Positions 7,472-14,878 of a stretch of 19,910 nucleotides of DNA are shown piece by piece (position 1 is the first letter of the stretch; every line of letters begins with the position of its first letter). Source of the DNA: CALJIC01 sp039805565 (GTDB lineage: Bacteria; Chloroflexota; Chloroflexia; Chloroflexales; Roseiflexaceae). The notes under the pieces are model-generated. The model had not been told where the DNA came from and searched no databases. It saw nothing but the letters and a program-made list of their open reading frames with translations. Where the stretch lies: assembly GCA_039805565.1 (NCBI GenBank), contig JBDLTZ010000270.1:1-19910 (forward strand). Reading direction: 5' to 3'. Made by a program: the position numbers and the translations under genes.

Positions 7472-8545
7472 TTACTCGGCAGTGAGGTTTTCGAGGGAAG
7501 GGATGGCGGTGATCCAGATCGCGCCGGGGTTGAAGCGGACCTCCTCGCCGGAGGCCTCGAGGATGAGCAGGGGCGCCTCGGCAGAGTCCTTGCGCCATGA
7601 CACCTCGCGCTCGATGCCGTCCATGAAGACGCGGGCCTTGCCGGAGCCGATCACCTGCTGCTCGATGCGCCCCTTGGGGTCGCCGGGGATAGGCGCCTCC
7701 TGGACTTCGAGGACGACCACATTCTTGACGCGGAGCTGCTCACCGGTGAGGGCATCGCGGACGGCCTTGCCGCGCCGGAGCCGGAGGTAGCTATTGGTGT
7801 CCTGGTCGTACGTCCAGCCCGCGTCGTCCTCTTTGTAGAGGAAGAAGTAGCTCAGCTCCTGGGATGCAGGGCGGGCGCTGACGGGCGCGTCCTCCTTGAA
7901 GAGGAAGCCGACATCGGAGCGGGAGAAGTCGGGTGGCGCCAGCTTCTCCGCGGCGCTCTCGAGATCGGTGGTGCTGGTGAAAAGGTTGTGGGGCGCGTCG
8001 CGATTCGTGCTGCGGCGGAAGTAGGAGCCGCTGACGCGGAGCAGCGCGTCGACGTTGACGATCACATCGGTCGCCTCAGCGAGCTCGAGGGCCTGGGGCG
8101 AGCCGCCAGCGTGGACGTAGAGGCCGCCGAAGCCCATAGCCCACTGGACGAAGTAGAGGCGGGCGCTGCGGACCGGGCCAACCTCGGGCGCCTCGGGGGT
8201 GATGCCGGGCGCGTACACCGCCATGTAGCGCGTGAGGCCGAACTCGGCAAGCGCCTCGAACACCACCGCCGCCTTGTCGAGCCCGGTCTGCGGGAAGGCG
8301 TTGGGGTGGTTGTCGATCATGACAACGAAGGGGTGCTCGGACACAGCGCCGCGGGCCAGCGCCGGCGCGCCGGTGATGGGGTCGCTTGTGACGGGCGCGG
8401 GCACCTCCGTCGCAGCCGTGGTGGGAGCGACGGTGGGCGCGACCGCGGGCGCGGCGGTAGGCACTACAGCAGGCTGGGCGGCACAGGCGGCAAGCACAAG
8501 CGCACCGCCTATAAGCGGCGTGAGAAGACGCAGGAACCTCGACAC
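7472..8545 (-). CDS. DUF3048 (YerB-like) lipoprotein
   Basis: The 357-residue protein has a lipoprotein signal peptide with lipobox LAAC (Cys21), then an Ala/Pro/Val/Thr-rich stalk to about residue 60. The DUF3048 fold follows: PFVVMIDNHPNAFPQTGLDKAAVVFEALAE, GPVRSARLYFVQWA, HAGGSPQAL, the DAPHNLFT segment, and a C-terminal domain with a basic surface (YDQDTNSYLRLRRGK) ending in FNPGAIWITAIP. Family members such as Bacillus YerB are extracytoplasmic lipoproteins of uncertain function. The start is a GTG at 8545 with AGGAG 9 nt upstream. Its own extended -10 promoter overlaps the end of the glycosyltransferase gene, 45 bp upstream, so it can be expressed with or without that gene. Confidence 0.9.
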   Translation of the reverse strand: MSRFLRLLTPLIGGALVLAACAAQPAVVPTAAPAVAPTVAPTTAATEVPAPVTSDPITGAPALARGAVSEHPFVVMIDNHPNAFPQTGLDKAAVVFEALAEFGLTRYMAVYAPGITPEAPEVGPVRSARLYFVQWAMGFGGLYVHAGGSPQALELAEATDVIVNVDALLRVSGSYFRRSTNRDAPHNLFTSTTDLESAAEKLAPPDFSRSDVGFLFKEDAPVSARPASQELSYFFLYKEDDAGWTYDQDTNSYLRLRRGKAVRDALTGEQLRVKNVVVLEVQEAPIPGDPKGRIEQQVIGSGKARVFMDGIEREVSWRKDSAEAPLLILEASGEEVRFNPGAIWITAIPSLENLTAE

Positions 8546-8590
8546 GAGTATGTGCTCCTTTGGAAGAAGTTGGAACGCATCAATCGGCGG

Positions 8591-9736
8591 TTATTGTACC
8601 ACAGGGGATAAGCCGGACCGGGCGGCAATGCGCTCGAACGCCTCATCGTACTGCGGAACGAGCCGCGACCAGTCGTAGGGCGCTGCAATGGCGCGGAAGT
8701 CTCGCCGCTGGAGGGAAGTGAGATCAGCGAGGACCTCCTGGAGTCTATTCGGAAGGTCACCCTCGTCATAGAGGCAGGCGGCGTGGTGCTCGGCGGGCAG
8801 GAGGTCCGGGTAGCTGAGACGGCGCGGGAGCACAGGGACGCAGCCGCAGTACATGGCCTCGATGACGGAGATGCCGAAGAACTCCTGCACGGCAGTGCTG
8901 ATGACCACGTCGGACCGACGCAGCAGATCCCGGTAGGCCAGAGGGCTAGGGGCGTAGCCCCAGTGGAGCGTGCGTGGGGCGAGCCACTCGCGTGCGGCGA
9001 CGAACGAGGGCTCGGCCGGGTCGATGGCCTCGCCGGCGACGATGACGCGGAAGTCGACGCGGCGGGCCTCGAGCTCGTGGAGGGCAGCGAAGAAGGCGGC
9101 GGGCGCCTTGTCGTACTCCCACCGCGCGTTCCAGAGGATAACCGGCGATTTTGCATCGCCGCTGTCATCCGAACCAACTGCGCTAAGAAGCGCTCCACTA
9201 TCATCGAGCCGAGCGAGATCGACGCCGGGAGGGAGGACGGCGGACTTCGCAGTGATGGCGGGTATGAGGTCGAGCTCCTGGTGATCGTGGTAGCGGCCGG
9301 TGAGGCCGGGGAGTGCGGCCAGGAACGCGCGGCGGTGGAAGTCCGAGTTGAAGAGGATCGTATCGGCGGCGAGGCAGGCGGTGTAGTTGATCCACGGGAA
9401 GGCCAGGTCGCGCTGGCGGCCGGGCGGCAGCGGGTAGGTGAGCTGGTTCTCGTGCATGTAGAGGGCGACGGGTACGCCGGCGGTGGTGTCGCGCGTGAGG
9501 CCGAGGAAGGTAGCCAGGTCGAGCATGTCGGTGGCGATGATCAGATCGGGGCGCACGATGCCGCGCTCACGGAGCATGCGGGCGAGGGTGACGGCCGCGC
9601 CGCGCATACGCCAGCGCCAGCCCCCCGCGATGGACAGCGCGAGGATCGTGACGTCGTGGCGGCTGCGGGCGGCATAGCCCTCGGCGACGGCGGCGTGCGA
9701 GCCGCCGTGGAAGGGGTTGAGGTAAAGCACTCGCAC
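8591..9736 (-). CDS. GTDC1/DUF3524-family glycosyltransferase (tRNA-queuosine mannosyltransferase-like)
   Basis: The 381-residue protein has the N-terminal DUF3524 signature: YLNPFHGGSH (5-14), GWRWRMRG, LIIATDMLDLATFLGL, ALYMHENQLTYPL and FPWINYTACLAADTILFNSDFHR. A GT-B/GT4-type C-terminal domain follows with WNARWEYDKAP, VAGE and the donor-binding segment EFFGISVIEAMYCGCVPVLP. Animal members (GTDC1/QTMAN) mannosylate queuosine in tRNA-Asp; the role of bacterial members is not settled, so the substrate here is an inference from family only. The start is a GTG with AAGGTGA 5 nt upstream, and MRVLYLNPF is the expected family beginning. A strong promoter lies at 9788-9817. Confidence 0.85.
   Translation of the reverse strand: MRVLYLNPFHGGSHAAVAEGYAARSRHDVTILALSIAGGWRWRMRGAAVTLARMLRERGIVRPDLIIATDMLDLATFLGLTRDTTAGVPVALYMHENQLTYPLPPGRQRDLAFPWINYTACLAADTILFNSDFHRRAFLAALPGLTGRYHDHQELDLIPAITAKSAVLPPGVDLARLDDSGALLSAVGSDDSGDAKSPVILWNARWEYDKAPAAFFAALHELEARRVDFRVIVAGEAIDPAEPSFVAAREWLAPRTLHWGYAPSPLAYRDLLRRSDVVISTAVQEFFGISVIEAMYCGCVPVLPRRLSYPDLLPAEHHAACLYDEGDLPNRLQEVLADLTSLQRRDFRAIAAPYDWSRLVPQYDEAFERIAARSGLSPVVQ
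8593..8601 (-). promoter_or_regulatory. Extended -10 promoter for the DUF3048 gene
   Basis: On the minus strand TGGTACAAT gives a TACAAT -10 with a TGn extension and no clear -35. It overlaps the stop codon of the glycosyltransferase gene and lies about 48 bp before the GTG start of the lipoprotein gene. Confidence 0.45.
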
Positions 9737-9787
9737 GGGATCACCTTATGCTGACGTTATGCCACCGTAAGAGACGGCGCGCCGGGG

Positions 9788-9817
9788 AGTATACCGCAGC
9801 GGCGGGGGACGGGACAA
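9788..9817 (-). promoter_or_regulatory. Sigma-70-type promoter for the glycosyltransferase gene
   Basis: On the minus strand TTGTCC (9812-9817), an 18-bp spacer and TATACT (9788-9793) match the consensus well. Transcription would begin near 9780, leaving a leader of about 44 nt. It lies in the divergent gap shared with the HEAT-repeat gene. Confidence 0.65.
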
Positions 9818-9914
9818 GAGGTGGGCGGGCGTTCTGATTGGTTTTGTAATGTTGTCAGCTTGCCGGACGCCCGCGTCGAGGGCTACCATGCGGTCATTCG
9901 AGCAGAGCCAGAGG

Positions 9915-9920
9915 GGAGGG
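9915..9920 (+). promoter_or_regulatory. Ribosome binding site that fixes the HEAT-protein start
   Basis: GGAGGG lies 6 nt before the ATG at 9927. The ORF is open back to an ATG at 9849, but that codon has no Shine-Dalgarno and the added 26 residues look non-conserved. Start 9927 is therefore preferred. Confidence 0.7.
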
Positions 9921-9926
9921 TACCCC

Positions 9927-12900
9927 ATGGTCGATCGCGGCGTCTTCAGTCGTTTCCGCCAACAGCGCGATCTGACGACCTACCGGCAGCAGCTCACGGC
10001 GGCGATCGGGCGCACGCCGGCTATCCGCGCGCTCCCGGAGCTTCTCAACCTCCCGATACCCATCGTCGACTCGACGGGCGCGCTGACGCCGCCGCGGGTG
10101 GCGCTCGGTGACCACGCGCATCTGGCGATCTCAGGACCGCCGGGGAGCGGCAGGCTGCTGGTGATGCAGCAGCTTGCGCTATACTATACGCGGCAACACG
10201 GTCCGGCAGGGCTGGTGCCTGTGCTGCTGGAGCTCCAGCAGTTCGACGACGGCGTGACCGCGCCGGAGCAGCTGGTCGAAGAGCACGTGCGGGCGCTTCA
10301 CCAGGAGCACCTCCCCACCCCCACCTCCCTGATTCCCTGGCGCGGCCGGGCCGCTCACCACCAGATGTCCTACCCTGACCTCGCGCCGTGGCTCCTGTTG
10401 GTCCACGGCTGGGAGCAACTGCCAGCCAACCGGCGTGCCGCCTGGCGTCAGGCGCTCGTGGAGATGGCGGCGCGCGGCGCTGCGCTGCATCTCGTGGTGG
10501 CACTGCCGGGCGAGGAGGCGCCGTGGCCGGGGCTACGAGCGCTGCGGGTCAGCGCGACGCCGCCGACGCTGCTGCGTCGGTGGCTACAGCAGCTATGCAC
10601 GCCCGAGACGCTGGACGCGGTGGAGATCGCCCTGGCGCCAGGCAGGGGGCTCGAGCTGTGCCACGAGCGCCTGATCGAGGTGGCGCTGCTGGCGTGGCTG
10701 GCACCGCGCGGCGGGATCCCGGCCACACGCTGGGAGCTGTATGAACGTGCGCTGGCAGAGGTGGAGCGACCGAGCGAAGGGCTACAGGATGCCCTGCGCG
10801 ACGCTGGGCGCGGAGCCCTGCTCGGCCACCCGCAGGCCGGGCGCTACGCCCTAGCACGGCGCCTGGTGGCAATGGGTCGGTATGAGCCATTGGCGGAGCT
10901 ACCGCCGCCGGACCGCGGCGAGGTGGCGCTGCTGGCCGTGGGAATGGCCGAACGACCCGAGGAGGTGCTGGCGGTGCTTTGGAAGCTGCGCCGGGTGGCG
11001 GACGATGTGGTGCCCGCCCTCGCACGCTGCCTGAGGGAGAGACCGCCGCGGGGCGCCGTGTGGGCGCCGCGGATCGCGGCGGAGCTGGGCTGGACGGCGC
11101 GCGAGAGGTCGAGGGAAGACGCGGGCGAGGCGCGGCAGCTGCTGAGCGAGTGTCTGCCGACGCTGGATGCGGCGCTGGGCCAGCTGGCGCTCAGGCGGGG
11201 ACCGCGGCTGCTGAAGCGGCTGCTGCGATCTCTGCCGGCCGAACTCGCGCTGCGGCGGGGGGAGGCAATCGCCTTCTCTGACAAATCCGACGAGGGCCAG
11301 GCGTGGGCGGCAGCCGATGTGCTGGCGGAGCGCTACGGAGCAGGGGAGGGCGCGCCACCTGTGTCGTCCAGCGATGCGTCCCTGGCGCGGTGGACCTATG
11401 TGCAGATCATGGCGGGATCGGAGCACCGGCGACGCGTCGGCGCGGCGGCCGCAGCCTCGATCGCTCGCTCCAAGGCAGGCCCGAGGCGTCTCGCCACAAC
11501 AGGCGCCACCCTGGTCAGTGACCGCCGCCTGCCGGACGATGTACGGCTGGCAGGGCTGGAACTCCTAGCCACGAGCGGGAGCGCCGAGGCCATGGAGACG
11601 ATCCGCAAAGCGTACGAGGACAGCTCAGCGGCGGTGCGCGCCACGGCTCTCGATACGCTGGCGCGGGTTGACGCAGGCGCGGCGCGAGCGGTGCTGCGCG
11701 CGACGACGACCTCGGCCGGGGCACCGTGGGAGGTGCGGCTAGATGCGATGCTGCGGCTCAGCGAGAGCGGTGGCGACCCAGATGTGTTGGTGCACGGGGG
11801 AGCTCGTGATCGCAGCCTGCCGCTGTACGCTCGGATACGACTCGTGAGCGCCCTCGGTCAGCTGATCAGCGAGACCACTCTTGAGCAACTAGTGGCTGAT
11901 GAGGGAGCCTCGATGGTGGTCCGTGCGGCGGCAGCGCACGTCTGGGCGCGGCGCAACCCTACCGCGGTGAGCATACTACTCCGCTCATCTGCTCCCGAGC
12001 TGCAGGCGGCGGCCTGCCGGGGGGTGTCTGAAGCTGAAGCAGGCCCTGGCCTAGCGCTCGAGGAGCTTCTGCTCGAACTGCTGAACTCCGCGATCGAGGC
12101 TGGTGATCTCGCCACAGCACACGCCGCGCTGGGCGGGATCGGGAAGGCAGGGGGGGAGGCAAGCGCGGTGGCGCTCAGCAGACTGCTCGCAGACGCGCCC
12201 GAGCTACTGTTCAGAGCGGTGCCGAGCGCGCTGGCACACGAAGCGCCGACACTATGCCTAGATGACTCACGGCTACCAGAGGGCCTGCGGCTGCCACTGG
12301 CCACAACACTCGCACGCGGTATGACGCCGGCTGACAGGCCGACGACTCTCGAGGAGTTTCTGACGATGGAGGCCGAGCGTCTGCAGGCGGCTGCAGCACG
12401 GGCGCTCGGGGCTATGGGAGGGGACAGTGCGAAGGCGCTGCTGCGACGATCGCTCGGGCACCTCACCGGTGAGGCGAGCGACGCGGCAGTGGCAGTGCTG
12501 GGGGGGCTGGAGGGCCTGAGCGCGCTCGGGGAGCTCCTCGGAGCCGCGGGAATATCGCAGGAAGTGCGGTGGCAGATCGTGCGGTACCTGGAGCAGGCGC
12601 CGGACAGCGACCACATCTTGCGCGATTGCCTCTCCCAGGGGGGGCTCGACCCTTTTTTACAGGGGGCGCTAGTGGAGGCGCTGGGGCGGCGCGGACTGCC
12701 ATCCTCGCTGCTGCTGCTGAGCCGGCTGGCGCGCGATTCCTACGGGCACCCTCACGTACAGGAGCAGGCGGTGCGGGCGCTCGGGATGCTGGGTGAGCCG
12801 GCGGCCGAGGTGGCGCTGCTGCGGATCTTCAGCGACGCATCGCGGCCGGTGGAGCTGCGGGGGCTGGCAGCGGCGAGCTTGCCGGCGGCGCTGAGCCACG

Positions 12901-13679
12901 AGGGGCGGCGGCTGCTGCGCGACACGCTGCGGACCGAGCGCGGCGAGGAGCCCCAGGTGGCGGGGGCGCTCCAGGCGCTGGGACGGGCACGCGACCGGGA
13001 GGCGCTTGCGCTGACGATGCGCTACTGCCTGGACGACCGGCCGAGCGTGGTGCGGGCGGCGATCGAGGCGCTGGCCGACATCGGCGACGACACCGTGACG
13101 CCGGTGCTAGCCCGGGCGGCGCAGCGGATGAGCGTCGACCATGCGCTGCGAGTCCACGCTATCGGCGGGCTGCTGCGGCTCGGCGGAATGGAGCACCGGC
13201 TGATGCTCCAGCCGTACCTGGAGCACAGGTCAACGCTGCTCCAGCTGCGGGCGCTGGACGTGCTGATCGCCGCTGGCGCGGCAACGGGCGAGGTGGCCAG
13301 GATCGCGCTGGACCAGGGCCGCTCACTTCCGCTGCGACTCCGGGCGCTGGAGCAGGTGGCGGACGCGGAGGCGGCCGCGCCATGGCTGACCGCGCTGGCA
13401 CAGGGCGAGGGAGGCGAGACACAGCTGCGGTGCCGGGCGGCTGAGGCGCTGGGGCGGCTACGGGCCCGATCCGCCACGCACGTACTGGCAGCGCTGGCCG
13501 AGGCGAGCGTAACAGATACAGCGCTTCGCCACCGATGCATCGAGGCGCTAGGCCGGTGCGGCGGGCAGGAGGCATGGGCGGCGCTCAGTCGGATGGCGGA
13601 GGCTGGGCAGGCGGACGACTACACACGCGCCTGGGCCGCGCAGGCGCTCGGCGAATCAGGGAACGGGGCAATGCCATGA
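9927..13679 (+). CDS. Large HEAT-repeat protein with a degenerate NACHT-like NTPase domain
   Basis: The 1250-residue protein has three parts. Residues ~1-60 include a TPPRVAL segment before the P-loop. Residues ~60-290 resemble a NACHT/STAND NTPase: the P-loop reads GPPGSGRL (70-77), with Arg for the catalytic Lys and Leu for Ser/Thr, and the Walker B strand reads WLLLVHGWEQLP (155-166), where NACHT proteins have LLLDGLDELP. The lost Lys and Asp suggest it binds nucleotide poorly or not at all. From about residue 350 to the end there are many HEAT-type helical pairs (for example SSAAVRATALDTLARVD, RPSVVRAAIEALADIGDD, ETQLRCRAAEALGRLR), typical of a protein-binding solenoid. No signal peptide or membrane segment was seen. 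Its stop overlaps the next gene's start (ATGA), so it is translationally coupled to the response regulator. Its partner and function are unknown. Confidence 0.82.
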   Translation: MVDRGVFSRFRQQRDLTTYRQQLTAAIGRTPAIRALPELLNLPIPIVDSTGALTPPRVALGDHAHLAISGPPGSGRLLVMQQLALYYTRQHGPAGLVPVLLELQQFDDGVTAPEQLVEEHVRALHQEHLPTPTSLIPWRGRAAHHQMSYPDLAPWLLLVHGWEQLPANRRAAWRQALVEMAARGAALHLVVALPGEEAPWPGLRALRVSATPPTLLRRWLQQLCTPETLDAVEIALAPGRGLELCHERLIEVALLAWLAPRGGIPATRWELYERALAEVERPSEGLQDALRDAGRGALLGHPQAGRYALARRLVAMGRYEPLAELPPPDRGEVALLAVGMAERPEEVLAVLWKLRRVADDVVPALARCLRERPPRGAVWAPRIAAELGWTARERSREDAGEARQLLSECLPTLDAALGQLALRRGPRLLKRLLRSLPAELALRRGEAIAFSDKSDEGQAWAAADVLAERYGAGEGAPPVSSSDASLARWTYVQIMAGSEHRRRVGAAAAASIARSKAGPRRLATTGATLVSDRRLPDDVRLAGLELLATSGSAEAMETIRKAYEDSSAAVRATALDTLARVDAGAARAVLRATTTSAGAPWEVRLDAMLRLSESGGDPDVLVHGGARDRSLPLYARIRLVSALGQLISETTLEQLVADEGASMVVRAAAAHVWARRNPTAVSILLRSSAPELQAAACRGVSEAEAGPGLALEELLLELLNSAIEAGDLATAHAALGGIGKAGGEASAVALSRLLADAPELLFRAVPSALAHEAPTLCLDDSRLPEGLRLPLATTLARGMTPADRPTTLEEFLTMEAERLQAAAARALGAMGGDSAKALLRRSLGHLTGEASDAAVAVLGGLEGLSALGELLGAAGISQEVRWQIVRYLEQAPDSDHILRDCLSQGGLDPFLQGALVEALGRRGLPSSLLLLSRLARDSYGHPHVQEQAVRALGMLGEPAAEVALLRIFSDASRPVELRGLAAASLPAALSHEGRRLLRDTLRTERGEEPQVAGALQALGRARDREALALTMRYCLDDRPSVVRAAIEALADIGDDTVTPVLARAAQRMSVDHALRVHAIGGLLRLGGMEHRLMLQPYLEHRSTLLQLRALDVLIAAGAATGEVARIALDQGRSLPLRLRALEQVADAEAAAPWLTALAQGEGGETQLRCRAAEALGRLRARSATHVLAALAEASVTDTALRHRCIEALGRCGGQEAWAALSRMAEAGQADDYTRAWAAQALGESGNGAMP

Positions 13680-14728
13680 GCCAGGGCAAGATATTGGTCG
13701 TAGACGACGAGCCGTCGATCGGGAGGCTGTTGAGCTACCAGCTGCACGGCTTCGGCTATGATGTGTGCTATGTACAGGACGGCCTCCAGGCGCTCGAGCG
13801 CGTGCTACTGGAGCAGCCAGATCTTATTCTGCTGGACGTGATGATGCCGCTCGTGAGCGGCTGGGATGTATGCCGCGAGATCCGCAGTTGCTCGAGCGTG
13901 CCGATCATCATGCTGACCGGCAAGAACGCCGACGCCGACGTCGTGGAAGGGCTCCAAGCGGGCGCGGACGACTATGTGACGAAGCCGTTCAGCCTGCCGC
14001 AGCTGCACGCGCGGATTGAGGCGGTGATGCGACGGGTCGGGCAGAAGGCAGAGGATAGAAGGCGGAGGACAGCAGAACGGCCGTCGATCAACGAGAGACC
14101 GACGACTGATGACCGACGACCGACGACCGACGACCGACGGCTCGCACCAGCCGATGACCGGCAACTGGCGACCGGCGACCGGCAACCAGCGACCGGCGAC
14201 CAGCGACCGGCGACCAGCGACCGGCGGCTCGCACCGGCCGATGACCGGCGACCGGCGACTGGCGACCGGCGACTGGCGACCAGCGACCGGCCGCTCGCAC
14301 CGGCCGATGATCGATGGCTCGCACCGGCCGATGACCGGCGACCGGCGACCAGCGACCGGCCGCTCGCACCGGCCGGGAAATCGCCCGCGGCTTCGCTCCC
14401 GGCGCCCGAGCCAGTGACACGCATCACCAAGCCAATCGGGGTGCGTATGCGCGAGGTGCGACTGGAGCGAGGGATCACGCTCTACCAGGCCGAGCGCTTC
14501 TGCCGGATCCGTTGGGAGTTCCTGCAGGCGCTCGAGCAAGAAAACTGGAGCTACCTGCCGCCCAAGCAGCTGCGCCCCGCGCTCCTGGCGTACAGCGGGT
14601 TTCTAGGGCTGGACTCGAACGAGGTGGCTGGGAGGCTGCCGCCGACCTCGGGGGCGCCGCACCTGCCGGCCGTGGCGCTGACTCTGGTGCTCGTGCTGCT
14701 AATCGCGGTGGGGCTGACGCTGCTCTGA
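13676..14728 (+). CDS. Response regulator with RodZ-like HTH and C-terminal membrane anchor
   Basis: The 350-residue protein starts with a complete REC domain: acidic pair D10/D11, phosphoacceptor D54 (LILLDVMMP), T81 (IMLTG) and K103 (YVTKPF). A repetitive linker (about 125-240) follows, rich in DDRRPTT, DRRPATG and DRRLAPAD units encoded by 7-bp repeats. Residues ~255-325 are a RodZ/HTH_25-like helix-turn-helix: IGVRMREVRLERGITLYQAE, RIRWEFLQALEQENWSYLP, YSGFLGLD. The last 22 residues (LPAVALTLVLVLLIAVGLTLL) form a membrane helix with nothing beyond it, so the protein would be tail-anchored with REC and HTH in the cytoplasm. No DNA-binding winged helix of the OmpR type is present. No histidine kinase lies nearby, so it is an orphan regulator. 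The start ATG overlaps the stop of the HEAT gene. Confidence 0.88.
   Translation: MSQGKILVVDDEPSIGRLLSYQLHGFGYDVCYVQDGLQALERVLLEQPDLILLDVMMPLVSGWDVCREIRSCSSVPIIMLTGKNADADVVEGLQAGADDYVTKPFSLPQLHARIEAVMRRVGQKAEDRRRRTAERPSINERPTTDDRRPTTDDRRLAPADDRQLATGDRQPATGDQRPATSDRRLAPADDRRPATGDRRLATSDRPLAPADDRWLAPADDRRPATSDRPLAPAGKSPAASLPAPEPVTRITKPIGVRMREVRLERGITLYQAERFCRIRWEFLQALEQENWSYLPPKQLRPALLAYSGFLGLDSNEVAGRLPPTSGAPHLPAVALTLVLVLLIAVGLTLL
14042..14376 (+). repeat. Long degenerate heptanucleotide array inside the response regulator gene
   Basis: From about 14097 the sequence can be cut into uninterrupted 7-bp units, mostly GACCGAC, GGCGACC, AGCGACC and variants, with CTCGCACCGGCCGATGA-like 21-bp inserts that keep the 7-bp phase. 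A diverged purine-rich stretch (14042-14096: GCAGAAG, GCAGAGG, ATAGAAG, GCGGAGG) appears to start it. The first part is nearly identical to the array in dnaX. All reading frames through the core stay open for long distances. Confidence 0.88.
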
Positions 14729-14748
14729 GTCTTTCGGCTGCGCGGTAC

Positions 14749-14768
14749 GCGGGGCCTTGCGGCCCCGC
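14749..14768. terminator. GC hairpin after the response regulator gene
   Basis: GCGGGGCC and GGCCCCGC form a perfect 8-bp stem with loop TTGC, starting 20 nt after the stop. No T-run follows. It probably ends or stabilises the HEAT/response-regulator transcript. A short GAGC-ATTT-GCTC stem followed by TTTT (14783-14798) may add termination. Confidence 0.55.
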
Positions 14769-14808
14769 ACCCCACTTAGCAGGAGCATTTGCTCTTTTGG
14801 AGTGGCAC

Positions 14809-14870
14809 GCCCCTCCAAGCCTCCCCGGCCGGGCGCCCCTCCAAGCCTCCCCAGCCGGACACGCCCCTCC
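14809..14870. repeat. Imperfect tandem repeat downstream of iolE
   Basis: GCCCCTCCAAGCCTCCCC occurs at 14809 and 14835, with a partial third copy (GCCCCTCC) at 14863. On the minus strand the unit reads GGGGAGGCTTGGAGGGGC, like one arm of the intergenic palindromes at 17361. It lies just past the iolE stop at 14879, in the gap between convergent genes. Confidence 0.7.
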
Positions 14871-14878
14871 GCCCCCAA

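Noticed and set aside
9927..13679. Active NLR/Avs-type antiviral defence protein
   Set aside because: NACHT plus a repeat solenoid recalls such proteins, but the nucleotide-binding residues are lost, no effector domain is present, and the neighbours are not defence genes.
14042..14376. Possible CRISPR array in the response regulator gene
   Set aside because: Units are 7 bp without unique spacers of constant length, they lie within an open reading frame, and no cas gene is nearby.
13805..14539. Long minus-strand and alternative-frame ORFs across the heptad array
   Set aside because: They arise because a stop-free 7-bp repeat is open in all frames; they have no start signals or conserved domains.
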